A stretch of DNA of 64,000 nt from Abditibacterium sp. (lineage in GTDB: Bacteria; Armatimonadota; Abditibacteriia; Abditibacteriales; Abditibacteriaceae), in contig JAUJNG010000005.1 in NCBI GenBank assembly GCA_030448265.1, forward strand, positions 82,743 through 146,742, in the 5' to 3' direction. Below the pieces are notes generated by a model that saw nothing but the letters and a program-made list of their open reading frames with translations, ran no database searches and had not been told where the DNA came from. The first letter of the stretch is position 1. Every line of letters starts with the position of its first letter. Positions 47,747 through 55,522 of the stretch are shown here, in pieces. The translations under genes and the position numbers were made by a program.

Positions 47747-48571
47747 ATGTCCCAAGAACCCAAAGCCGAGCGCCGCAAAACGCGGCGCAACAACGGCGAA
47801 ACGCACGCCCTGCCCAACTCCAACATCGAAATCAGCACTCGCAAAGCCAAGGAAGCCGCCAAAAAAACCGACGATTTCGCCCTGCTCAACCCTGGCAAGC
47901 CCACGGCGCTACAGGAGCATTTCACCGAAAGCGACACCTGGCGCATTCTGCGAATCCAATCCGAATTCGTCCACTCCTTTGAACTGATGAGCAAAGTCGG
48001 CCCCGCCGTCGCGGTTTTCGGCTCGGCGCGTTTGAGCGAAGACAGCCCGTATTATCAGGCGGCGCAGGAAGTCTCGCGGCGCCTCGCCAAAGGCGGCTGG
48101 GCCATCATCACCGGTGGCGGGCCTGGCATCATGGAAGCCGGCAACCGAGGCGCGCGCGACGGACAGGAAGCGGGCGAGAAACTTTCGGTCGGCCTCAACA
48201 TCGAACTGCCCTTCGAGCAGGGGCTTAATCCTTATGTCGATGTCGGCATGAATTTCCGCTATTTTTTCTGCCGCAAAACCAATTTCGTCAAATACGCTTC
48301 GGCCTTCGTAATTTTCCCTGGCGGTTTCGGCACCCTCGACGAATTTTTCGAGGCTTTAACACTGGTTCAAACCCACAAAATCCAAAACTTCCCCGTCGTG
48401 GTTTACGGCAGTTCCTACTGGGCGGGCCTGATCGAGTGGATGCGCGCCACCTTAGTCCAACACGGCACAATTTTGCCCGCCGATCTCGATTTGATTCACC
48501 TCTGCGACGACCCCGCCGAAGTCGTCGATTACATCTTCGAAAACACGCGCGGCGTGCGGCATCCTGAGTAG
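47747..48571 (+). CDS. LOG-family (lysine decarboxylase-like) nucleotide-processing protein
   Basis: About 274 residues from ATG 47747 (MSQEPKAERRKTRRNNGETH). The Rossmann-like LOG fold is clear: AVAVFGSARLSEDSPYYQAA, IITGGGPGIMEAGNRGAR and the catalytic motif VIFPGGFGTLDEFFEALTL (PGGxGTxxE). These proteins hydrolyse nucleoside 5'-monophosphates to free bases; plant LOG makes cytokinins this way. The extended basic N-terminus of about 60 residues is typical of the larger bacterial subfamily. A palindrome follows. Confidence 0.9.
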   Translation: MSQEPKAERRKTRRNNGETHALPNSNIEISTRKAKEAAKKTDDFALLNPGKPTALQEHFTESDTWRILRIQSEFVHSFELMSKVGPAVAVFGSARLSEDSPYYQAAQEVSRRLAKGGWAIITGGGPGIMEAGNRGARDGQEAGEKLSVGLNIELPFEQGLNPYVDVGMNFRYFFCRKTNFVKYASAFVIFPGGFGTLDEFFEALTLVQTHKIQNFPVVVYGSSYWAGLIEWMRATLVQHGTILPADLDLIHLCDDPAEVVDYIFENTRGVRHPE

Positions 48572-48642
48572 GAGGTGAGTAGGAGGGAGGAGGGAGGTCG
48601 AAGCTATCACTCCTCCCCACTTCTCTCCTCCCTCCTCCCTCC
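48568..48642. repeat. Imperfect inverted repeat, gtaggagggaggaggg type
   Basis: GAGGTGAGTAGGAGGGAGGAGGG on the left, complemented by CTTCTCTCCTCCCTCCTCCCTCC on the right. It begins in the stop region of the LOG gene and supplies the last residues (GGRREERSGEE) of the leftward glycosyltransferase. Confidence 0.75.
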
Positions 48643-49584
48643 TGTGAAGGCTCGCACCAGAATCTCGACATTGCGGTTGACATCGAACTCGTTTTCCACG
48701 CGCTCACGCGCGGCGTGGCAGAGTTCGAGGGTCTTTTCGGGGCGCGACACGACGTTGCCCAGCGCCGTGGCCAAAGCCATCGCGTCGGAGGAGGGAAACA
48801 GCCAGGCGGTGTCCTCGTCCACGAAATCGCGGGCGCCTTCGCTATCGGAGGTGACGAGCGGCAAACCCAGCGCGGCGGCTTCGAGCAGCACGTTGGGAAG
48901 GCCATCGCGGTCGCCGTCTGAGGCGCGGCGCGAAGGCAAAACGAAGCAGTTGGCCCCTTGCATCGCGGCAATCACTTCGTCCTCCGGCAGGGCGCCGCGC
49001 AGTTGAATCGAGTCGCTCAGGCCCTGACCGGCGATTTGTCGCTCCAGCAGGCCGCGCAACGGCCCTTCGCCGATAATCTGGGCCGAAACCGCCGTGCCAT
49101 AGCGCTGGGCGATGCCCACCGCCGCCACCAAATCCATCCAGCCTTTTTTCTCGACCAGACGTCCCACGCCCACTACGCGCAGCTTGCGCGCCTTTTGCCA
49201 GGGCTGAAAGGGAAACTTGTCGAGCGGCAGGCCGTGCGGCGCGTAGATCACGTTCTCGCCGTGTTTGCGGAGTTCCTCTTCGCCCGCGCGCGTGCAGACC
49301 GCGCCGAATTTCGCGTTTTGGAGTTTCCCTTTCAAATCGCCGCCCTCGACCCACAAATCGCGGGCGTGGGCCGCGAAACTCCAACTCCGCTCCGTCTTTT
49401 GCGCCGCGAGATGGGCCAAGTCCGCGATGTGATTGGCCCAGGTCGCGTGAAGGTGAGAAATGTTTTGCAGTCGAAGCTGCGGCGCCAGAAGCGTGGCCTG
49501 CGCCGCCAGAAATTTCTGCCGTCCGGCCAGTTTCAGGGCGCGCGAGGGAGATGGAATCGCGTGCGCGCCGTCGCCGGCCTGCAT
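48607..49584 (-). CDS. GT4 glycosyltransferase, start region altered by a repeat
   Basis: The first ATG (49584) gives 325 residues: family parts LRLQNISHLHATWANHIADL, VVGVGRLVEKKGWMDLVAAV, the donor site DGLPNVLLEAAALGLPLVTS and EGARDFVDEDTAWLFP. But the true N-terminus is encoded further upstream in the same frame: LFETFPAPTETFLAREVEAL and RKLGWEIEIWAM, ending about 49670. Upstream of that the frame runs through a palindromic repeat (49683-49755) to the stop of the previous gene with no ATG, GTG or TTG. So the start codon seems lost to the repeat. The C-terminus is also repeat-encoded. It probably adds a sugar to a surface polysaccharide. Confidence 0.83.
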   Translation of the reverse strand: MQAGDGAHAIPSPSRALKLAGRQKFLAAQATLLAPQLRLQNISHLHATWANHIADLAHLAAQKTERSWSFAAHARDLWVEGGDLKGKLQNAKFGAVCTRAGEEELRKHGENVIYAPHGLPLDKFPFQPWQKARKLRVVGVGRLVEKKGWMDLVAAVGIAQRYGTAVSAQIIGEGPLRGLLERQIAGQGLSDSIQLRGALPEDEVIAAMQGANCFVLPSRRASDGDRDGLPNVLLEAAALGLPLVTSDSEGARDFVDEDTAWLFPSSDAMALATALGNVVSRPEKTLELCHAARERVENEFDVNRNVEILVRAFTGGRREERSGEE

Positions 49585-49672
49585 CGCCCAGATTTCGATC
49601 TCCCAACCCAGTTTTCGCAGCGCCTCGACTTCGCGCGCCAGAAAGGTTTCGGTGGGCGCAGGGAACGTTTCA

Positions 49673-49755
49673 AAAAGACCTTCGCCGACAAAGTGACTGC
49701 TACGCTGTCGGCGAAGGCCGGCTACTTCGTTGGCTGCGACTTCAAGTCGCTTATT
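49673..49755. repeat. Repeat of the gtcggcgaaggccg family at a gene start
   Basis: A small hairpin (cttcgccgac / gtcggcgaag, 49681-49690 and 49708-49717 region) plus GGCTACTTCGTTGGCTGCGACTTCAAG-like sequence shared with 29488-29534. It is a partial copy: only one long arm is present. It lies between two leftward glycosyltransferase genes and runs up to the stop of the first. Confidence 0.8.
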
Positions 49756-50859
49756 TCACATCAATTCACGATAGACATCGAGTGTGGCACGCGCCGCGCC
49801 TTCCCAACTGAACCGGCGCGCGTAATCGCGGCGCGATTGAGCTATTTGCGGCGACGCTTCGGCGTTCAACAAAACGTCCAAATGCTCGGCAATCGAGCGG
49901 GGAAAACGCGGATGGGCCAGCGCCGCCACGCTTTCGAGATGCGGCAGAGGCACGGCTGTCGAAGCCAGAACGGGCGCGCCGCACGCGAGGGCTTCCAAAA
50001 CCGGCAGCCCGAAACCTTCGGCCAGCGAAGGAAAGCAAAACACTTCGCACATCGCGTAAAGCGCGGGCAGCTCATCGCGCCGCACAAAGCCGATTTTCTT
50101 CACTTTGCCCAGCAATTGATCGAACCCCGCCCAGGGTTTGATGCCGCCCGCCACGACGAGCGGCGGCGCGTCTGGGAGCATTTCGAGCGCGCGCAAAAGG
50201 TTGGGCAGGTTTTTTTTCGGTTCGAAGTTGCCCACATAAAGCAAATAGCGCGACGGCAGGTCGTATTGCATCGACACCTGAATCAAGTGATCGGCACTCA
50301 GTGATTCGAAGTGATTAGCGGTCAACGATTCAATGAAAATCGGCTCGACGCCAAGCGGAATCACGCGAACCCTCGCATCGGGCGCGCGCCGCAGCACTTC
50401 GCGGCGGGTTTGGTCGGTCGTGACGAGGACGCGCGCCGCCAATTTCAAACTTCGCGGCATCACGGCGCGATAATGGAAACGGTTGAAGCGCGCCGCGAAG
50501 CGCGGACGATTGAGCGCAATCAGATCTTGAACGGTGAGAACAAAGGGAACCGGACAGGCGAGCGGCGCGACGTAGTTCCAGGCGTGCAGCAGGTCGCATT
50601 TTTCGCGTTGAAGCGCCAGGGGAAGCTCGATTTGCTGCCAGAAGATGCGCCGCGCTTTATCGGCTCCCTCGAAAGGCAGGCGGCGCCACTCCCAGCGCGG
50701 ATTGTGCGGCGACGGCGGATCGGGCGCGTCGCGCGGCACGAAAACCAGATATTGGTTTTCGCGGTCGAGCGCGCGCAGGTGGGAAAACGTGTGCCACAGC
50801 GCGTTCTCGATGCCGCCGAAGCGTCCATAAAGCGCGGTGGCGTCAAAAGCGATTTTCAT
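49756..50859 (-). CDS. GT4 glycosyltransferase
   Basis: A 367-residue enzyme started at ATG 50859 (MKIAFDATALYGRFGGIENA). Acceptor half: LALQREKCDLLHAWNYVAPL. Donor half: YLLYVGNFEPKKNLPNLLRA, CEVFCFPSLAEGFGLPVLEA and LACGAPVLASTAVPLPHLES, with the EX7E pattern of GT4. The junction holds an 8-residue tandem (ESLTANHF, ESLSADHL), a degenerate 24-bp duplication. It is the gene just upstream of the second GT4 gene, so the pair probably builds one glycan. The gene before it encodes a zinc-ribbon membrane protein 16 bases away. Confidence 0.92.
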   Translation of the reverse strand: MKIAFDATALYGRFGGIENALWHTFSHLRALDRENQYLVFVPRDAPDPPSPHNPRWEWRRLPFEGADKARRIFWQQIELPLALQREKCDLLHAWNYVAPLACPVPFVLTVQDLIALNRPRFAARFNRFHYRAVMPRSLKLAARVLVTTDQTRREVLRRAPDARVRVIPLGVEPIFIESLTANHFESLSADHLIQVSMQYDLPSRYLLYVGNFEPKKNLPNLLRALEMLPDAPPLVVAGGIKPWAGFDQLLGKVKKIGFVRRDELPALYAMCEVFCFPSLAEGFGLPVLEALACGAPVLASTAVPLPHLESVAALAHPRFPRSIAEHLDVLLNAEASPQIAQSRRDYARRFSWEGAARATLDVYRELM

Positions 50860-50875
50860 GCGCCGCGCGAGGCGC

Positions 50876-51254
50876 CTAATCCATCTCCGCGCCGAAGCGC
50901 CAGATGGCGCCGCCGATGATGGCGGTGATGTAGCCGACAAACGGAAAGGTCGGAAAAAAGCGAAATACGTTGCCGCACCACAAAAAAACGCCCGCCACGA
51001 ACAGAAAGCCACCCAACAGCTGCACGACCATCGGCCCGTAGGCGATGTCGCCCAAACCGATTTTTGGCTTGGTGGGCGCGTTTTGCGGCCCTGGATTGCT
51101 CGGCGGCGCGCCAGGCGCGGCGAAATTCGAGGCAGGGGCCTTGACGTTCTTCGCCCAGGGCAGCGCGGCGCCGCAGGAACGGCATTGTTGCAGGGTTTTG
51201 GAGTTGTTGTCGCCGCAGGCGGCGCATTGTCCGAAATCGAAAGTGACGGCCATA
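50876..51254 (-). CDS. Zinc-ribbon membrane protein
   Basis: About 125 residues from ATG 51254. A zinc ribbon (FGQCAACGDNNSKTLQQCRS, then CGAALPW; two CxxC pairs) is followed by a Pro/Ala linker and two membrane segments (GPMVVQLLGGFLFVAGVFLW, FFPTFPFVGYITAIIGGAIW). It is a small tail-type membrane protein of unknown role. It heads a leftward unit with two glycosyltransferase genes. Confidence 0.78.
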
Positions 51255-51606
51255 AATCGGGATCTCCCACAAAAATTCAAGAAAGATTTTAACCTCCCAA
51301 GATGTAGCTGACACAACTTCACGCGATTGAGAGCGCATTCGCCCATGTCTTTGACGCTGCGTTAGCCTTATAGAGTCGCTCGACTGAAGTCGGCGCTGTC
51401 CGGCCTGCAGCCAACTTCGCGCCTGCGCGGGAACCAAACTGCTCTTTTCGGCGCAGGCCGAAAGTTAGCGCGCAGCGCCCATAGCGCCGACTTTAGTCGA
51501 GCGAATTGATGCACATGGATTGAGACACACCTTAAAATGTTATAGACACCTCGTTCTTCCTGTTCCAAAGCGACAAGGGAGACCAGGAAAACAGCGTTTT
51601 ACCATC
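51255..51606. other. Intergenic region between divergent genes
   Basis: A 352-bp gap. It holds an inverted repeat with 22-bp arms at 51376-51397 and 51483-51504, one mismatch (core TCGCTCGACTGAAGTCGGCG), with an inner GC hairpin. The right 90 bases should hold the promoter of the Ser/Arg-rich protein gene. No gene is seen. Confidence 0.7.
51376..51504. repeat. Intergenic inverted repeat, tcgctcgactgaagtcggcg type
   Basis: Two 22-bp arms with one mismatch around an 85-base loop that contains a smaller GC-rich dyad (gcgcctgcgc / ggcgcaggcc). The ACTGAAGTCG/GACTTTAGTC words echo the GACTTCATGTCG/GACTTGAAGTCG words of the elements at 29424 and 49673. Confidence 0.85.
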
Positions 51607-52413
51607 ATGCAATTTCTTTCTCGCGGCCTTTTCACCATCGCTTTGCTGGGCGGGTTGGCCTTCGGTTCCTACGCCTTTGGCCGCTATGTGCTGAGTTCTC
51701 ATCTTTTCGGCCCCAAAGGCGCGGGTTTGAAGCAGAACATCCAAAACAGCGACGACGCGCCCGCTCCGCTGCCCAAAGTCTTGATTGCCCCCGCGAAGCC
51801 GGAAACCGCGCCCAGCAAAGACAGCGCGCGCGTCGATGTAGAAATCCTGCCCGCCGATCCCGAAGACGACCGCGCCCTGCCCCCGATTTCCTCGCTGGAG
51901 CGCGACCCTTCGAGTGCTCCCCGACGCGTGCCGTCGGCGCCCAGCGATCCGTCGCCACGGGTGAGCGCGCCCGCCGCGTCCAGTTCCGACGACAGTCCCA
52001 GCATCACGCGCCGCGAGTCCGTCTCGGACGACGCTTCAAGTTCCGACGAAAACCGTCCGCGCCGCCGCAAACGCCGTCGCCGCGTGACGGAGGACACCGA
52101 AAGGAGCGAACCGCGCGTCGAACGGCGCCGCCGCACGCGCAGAGCCGATTCGAGTCCCACTTCAACACGCGAAGCCGCCTCGCGCCAGAACCCCAGCACC
52201 GAAACGGGCCGTGCGCGCGACGATTCGGATGACGCGCCCGCACCGCGCCTCGAAACCCGCGACAATTCCGGTGATTCCAGCCCCACTCCGCGCCGCCGTC
52301 GCCGCGAGCGCGTGCGCGACACCACGCCCAGCGCCCCCGCGCGCCGCTTCGATGAATCGCCGGTTCCCGTTCCCGAAAGCGGTGGCGATTCGCCGGTTCC
52401 GGTTCCCGAATAA
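51607..52413 (+). CDS. Signal-anchored Ser/Arg/Pro-rich disordered protein
   Basis: A 268-residue protein from ATG 51607. One N-terminal membrane segment (MQFLSRGLFTIALLGGLAFG) is followed by about 230 residues of low-complexity sequence: acidic/Pro-rich first, then alternating Asp-Ser and Arg clusters (RPRRRKRRRRVTED, RVERRRRTRR, TPRRRRRERVRD). The C-terminus repeats SPVPVPE twice. Such tails are intrinsically disordered, and the basic patches could bind nucleic acid, polyphosphate or anionic glycans. No family is recognised. Confidence 0.7.
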   Translation: MQFLSRGLFTIALLGGLAFGSYAFGRYVLSSHLFGPKGAGLKQNIQNSDDAPAPLPKVLIAPAKPETAPSKDSARVDVEILPADPEDDRALPPISSLERDPSSAPRRVPSAPSDPSPRVSAPAASSSDDSPSITRRESVSDDASSSDENRPRRRKRRRRVTEDTERSEPRVERRRRTRRADSSPTSTREAASRQNPSTETGRARDDSDDAPAPRLETRDNSGDSSPTPRRRRRERVRDTTPSAPARRFDESPVPVPESGGDSPVPVPE

Positions 52414-52436
52414 CGCGCTTAAAATCGCCCTAATTC

Positions 52437-52465
52437 AAAGCGGAAGAGAATTTCTCTTCCGCTTT
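52437..52465 (+). terminator. Intrinsic terminator
   Basis: 13-bp stem (aaagcggaagaga / tctcttccgcttt) with a 3-base loop and TTTTT overlapping its end, just after the Ser/Arg-rich protein gene. It is followed at once by a palindromic repeat. Confidence 0.9.
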
Positions 52466-52467
52466 TT

Positions 52468-52575
52468 CGGCGAATGAATTCGCAGCCAGAAAAAGGTGTC
52501 GGCCTGCGCCGACACGTTGCAGGTGTTGTGTCAACGAAGGTTGACACCTTTTTCTGGCTGCGAATTCATTCGCCG
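52468..52575. repeat. Intergenic inverted repeat, gcgaatgaattcgcagccag type
   Basis: Perfect 33-bp arms at 52468-52500 and 52543-52575. The core GCGAATGAATTCGC is a variant of the GCGAATAAATTCGC core at 33723 and 40708. It separates the terminator from the UvrD start at 52590. Confidence 0.93.
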
Positions 52576-52589
52576 TAAACTCCCACTCA

Positions 52590-55520
52590 ATGGACTTACT
52601 CTCCGCCCTCAACGAACCCCAGCGCCAGGCCGTCACGCACGCCGACGGCCCGCTCCTCATTTTCGCGGGCGCCGGATCGGGAAAAACCCGCACCCTCACC
52701 CATCGCATCGCCTATCTGATTAACGAGGGCGGCGTCCCGACGGGGCGCATTCTGGCGGTCACCTTCACCAACAAAGCCGCCCGCGAAATGCGCGAGCGCT
52801 TGGAAACCCTCATCGGGCCGGCGGCCAAACGGATGTGGCTGGGGACGTTTCACGCGCTGTGCGCCAAAATGCTCCGCATTCACGGCGAGCGCATCGGACT
52901 CAACCCGCGCTTCGCCATTTTCGACGCCGACGATCAGGTTCGCTTGATGAAAGACATTCTCAAGGAACTCAACATCGACTCCGAAAGGTTTCCGGCGCCT
53001 CGCGTCATGGGCCGCATTTCCGACGCCAAAAACGCCTTGAAAAGCCCCGAAACCGTCGCGCAAGAGGCCACCAAACCGCACGAAAAGGTTTACGCCTCGC
53101 TTTACGGACGGTATCAGGAGCGACTGCGCGCGGCCTCGGCGCTCGATTTCGATGATTTGCTGAGTGAAGCGGTGCGACTGTTGCAGCAAAGCCCCGAATC
53201 GCTCGAACACTGGAGCGACCGCTTTCAACACGTTTTGATCGACGAGTTTCAGGATGTCAACGAAGCGCAGTTTCAGTGGGCGCGCCTTCTGGCCGGCAAA
53301 CACCGCAACATCTGCGTCGTGGGCGACGACGACCAATGTTTGGCGGCGGGAACAACAGTTCAAATTGCAGCCCCAGATACCTATGAAGAATGTGTAAAAA
53401 GAATTGAAGATGTGGTTGCGGGTGATAGAATTCGCAGCGGCGCTGGGCAAGCCGGCGTTCGTCATTACACGGTTAAAGAAGTTAAGTCCAACAATTATTG
53501 TGGCCCGATGTTGTGTGTTTCAACTGATTCTGGCCATCAATTCCGCGCTACGCCTAACCACATTTGCTTTGCTTATTGGCGTGGAGACAAACCCAAAAAA
53601 GATTCGGTGGTATTGACAGCGTTTGATGACCAGTTAGAAAAAAAGAGCAAACCTGAACACTGTATTTCTGGTGCAGAGCGCCAACCTCAATGGCAAAGTG
53701 ATCTCGATTGTGCGGAGGAAATCGCCCAACAAGTTGCTCAGTCAGGCGGTGGATTAGAAATAGAGCGCTTTGCAACACTTGGATGGGACAAATCATTTCG
53801 GTTTATGCCTACTGTTGATTTGAGAGTTGGAATGAGTGTTCCAGTTATCAAAAGAAAGCGAGTTGTAGAAGCACAAATCACAAATATCACCGAAGAAGAC
53901 TATGATGGCTTGGTTTATGATTTAGAAGTTGAAACAGTTCGTAATTTCGCGGCGAATGGGGTTCTGGTTCACAACTCGATTTACGCCTGGCGCGGCGCCG
54001 ATGTCAAAATCATTCTCGACTTTGAAAAGCTCTATCCCGACGCGCAAATCGTGCGTTTGGAGCAGAATTATCGCTCCACGCAAAACATTTTAGATGCAGC
54101 GCATGGTGTGATCGCCAACAACTTCGGGCGCGCCGCCAAACGACTCTGGACAGAGGAAAGTGGCGGCGAAAAGTTGGTCGTTCACGGCGCGCTCAACGCC
54201 CCCGAAGAAGCCCTCTACGTCGTGCGTCAAATCGAGCAGCTACGACGCGAACACCAACTCGATTTGAAAGATTTCGCCATTTTGTGCCGCATCAACGCCC
54301 AATCGCGGCCTTTTGAAGAAGCGTTTTTGCGCGCGCGCGTGCCGCTCCGCCTGGTCGGGACGCAGCGTTTTTACGAGCGCCGCGAAATCCGCGATGTCCT
54401 CGCCTATCTCAAATTCCTCTACAATCCCGACGACAACGTGAGCGCCATTCGCCTCATCAACGTGCCGCCGCGCGGCATCGGCGCCGCCACCATCAAGAAA
54501 TTGAGCGATTTCGCCGACATGGGCGAACGCTCCATCGGCTCGGTTTTGCTGGGCGGCAGTCTGGAAAAATCGCTCACGCCCGCCGTGTCGCGCAAAGTCG
54601 AGCCGTTGCAGCGACTTTTGATGCAACTGATGACCGATGCGCGCGCGGTCGGGACGCTGGCCGATCTGGTCGAAAAAATTCTGGAGCGGACGCAGCTTCT
54701 CGATTATCTCGACCGCGAGCGCGGCGACGAAAGCGTGGATCGCGTCGCCAACGTCGAAGAGTTCGTGCGCGCCGCCGAAGCCTTCGATCTCAGGCTCGCC
54801 GAAGAAATCGGCGAAGACGGCGAAAGCAGCGACGTGTGGGCCGAAGACGACCCCTTGCGATTGGGTCAATTCCTCTCAGAAACCGCGCTCGAAGGCGGCA
54901 CCGACAAAGACGCCGCGAGCGACGACGCCGTGACTTTGATGACCCTGCACGCCGCCAAGGGGCTGGAATTTCCCGTTGTGTTTCTGTCGGGGCTGGAGCA
55001 GGGGCTTTTGCCGCACGCGCGCGCAGTTTTCGGCGAAAACGCGACGCCCGAAGACCTCGAAGAAGAGCGCCGCCTGATGTATGTCGGCCTGACGCGCGCG
55101 CGCAGGCGGGCGATTTTGACCTACGCCGCGCAGCGCACCCTGCACGGGCGAACCGAAACCACGACGCCCTCGCAATTTTTGGATGAAATCCCCCCCAATC
55201 TGCTCAAGCGCGAAGGCATCGCGGCGGGCGGCTCGCGGCTGGTGCAGCAGCGCTCGACGGCCTGGGACACGCTGTCGCGGCCCTCGAATGGTTCGTCGTC
55301 AAACGGCGCGCCGAGTTACGGCGCGCCGCGCGCGGCGAATGAAGTGGCGGCGACTTTTAAAGTCGGCGATAAGGTTTCGCACGCGAGTCTGGGCGAAGGC
55401 GTGATCGTCGCGGCGGCGACGCAGGGCGGCGCGGGGGAATGGGTGGAAGTCGCGTTTTTCGGCGGCGCGGGGAAGAAGAAACTGATTGTGGCTTATGCGA
55501 ACTTGAAGAAAGTGGAGTGA
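52590..55520 (+). CDS. UvrD/PcrA-type DNA helicase with an intein
   Basis: A 976-residue precursor; the mature helicase would be 763 residues, a normal size. Superfamily 1A motifs: MDLLSALNEPQRQAVTHADG (Q motif), Walker A LLIFAGAGSGKTRTLTHRIA, Walker B HVLIDEFQDVNEAQ (Asp218-Glu219), motif III ICVVGDDDQ/SIYAWRGAD, motif IV LEQNYRSTQNIL, motif V VTLMTLHAAKGLEFPVVFLS and motif VI MYVGLTRARRRAIL. It unwinds DNA in repair and replication restart. An intein interrupts motif III between Gln249 and Ser463. The C-terminal end has the PcrA-like beta domain (FKVGDKVSHASLGEGVIVAA). Confidence 0.96.
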   Translation: MDLLSALNEPQRQAVTHADGPLLIFAGAGSGKTRTLTHRIAYLINEGGVPTGRILAVTFTNKAAREMRERLETLIGPAAKRMWLGTFHALCAKMLRIHGERIGLNPRFAIFDADDQVRLMKDILKELNIDSERFPAPRVMGRISDAKNALKSPETVAQEATKPHEKVYASLYGRYQERLRAASALDFDDLLSEAVRLLQQSPESLEHWSDRFQHVLIDEFQDVNEAQFQWARLLAGKHRNICVVGDDDQCLAAGTTVQIAAPDTYEECVKRIEDVVAGDRIRSGAGQAGVRHYTVKEVKSNNYCGPMLCVSTDSGHQFRATPNHICFAYWRGDKPKKDSVVLTAFDDQLEKKSKPEHCISGAERQPQWQSDLDCAEEIAQQVAQSGGGLEIERFATLGWDKSFRFMPTVDLRVGMSVPVIKRKRVVEAQITNITEEDYDGLVYDLEVETVRNFAANGVLVHNSIYAWRGADVKIILDFEKLYPDAQIVRLEQNYRSTQNILDAAHGVIANNFGRAAKRLWTEESGGEKLVVHGALNAPEEALYVVRQIEQLRREHQLDLKDFAILCRINAQSRPFEEAFLRARVPLRLVGTQRFYERREIRDVLAYLKFLYNPDDNVSAIRLINVPPRGIGAATIKKLSDFADMGERSIGSVLLGGSLEKSLTPAVSRKVEPLQRLLMQLMTDARAVGTLADLVEKILERTQLLDYLDRERGDESVDRVANVEEFVRAAEAFDLRLAEEIGEDGESSDVWAEDDPLRLGQFLSETALEGGTDKDAASDDAVTLMTLHAAKGLEFPVVFLSGLEQGLLPHARAVFGENATPEDLEEERRLMYVGLTRARRRAILTYAAQRTLHGRTETTTPSQFLDEIPPNLLKREGIAAGGSRLVQQRSTAWDTLSRPSNGSSSNGAPSYGAPRAANEVAATFKVGDKVSHASLGEGVIVAAATQGGAGEWVEVAFFGGAGKKKLIVAYANLKKVE
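53337..53975 (+). other. Mini-intein (213 residues) in the helicase motif III
   Basis: Precursor residues 250-462. It begins with Cys250 (CLAAGTTVQIAA, block A), has the block B stretch HQFRATPNHICF (Thr321, His324), block F VYDLEVETVRNFAANG and ends VLVHN with His461-Asn462; Ser463 is the first residue of the second extein. All residues for splicing are present. There is no LAGLIDADG or other homing endonuclease block, so it cannot spread by itself. Bases are far AT-richer than the flanking exteins, a sign of foreign origin. A few residues between blocks (CAEEIAQQVAQSGGG) are not splicing-domain-like. Confidence 0.92.
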
Positions 55521-55522
55521 AT

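Noticed and set aside
50860..51270. 137-residue upstream extension of the GT4 enzyme (504-residue frame)
   Set aside because: It overlaps the zinc-ribbon membrane protein gene in another frame; MKIAFDATALYG at 50859 is the family start.
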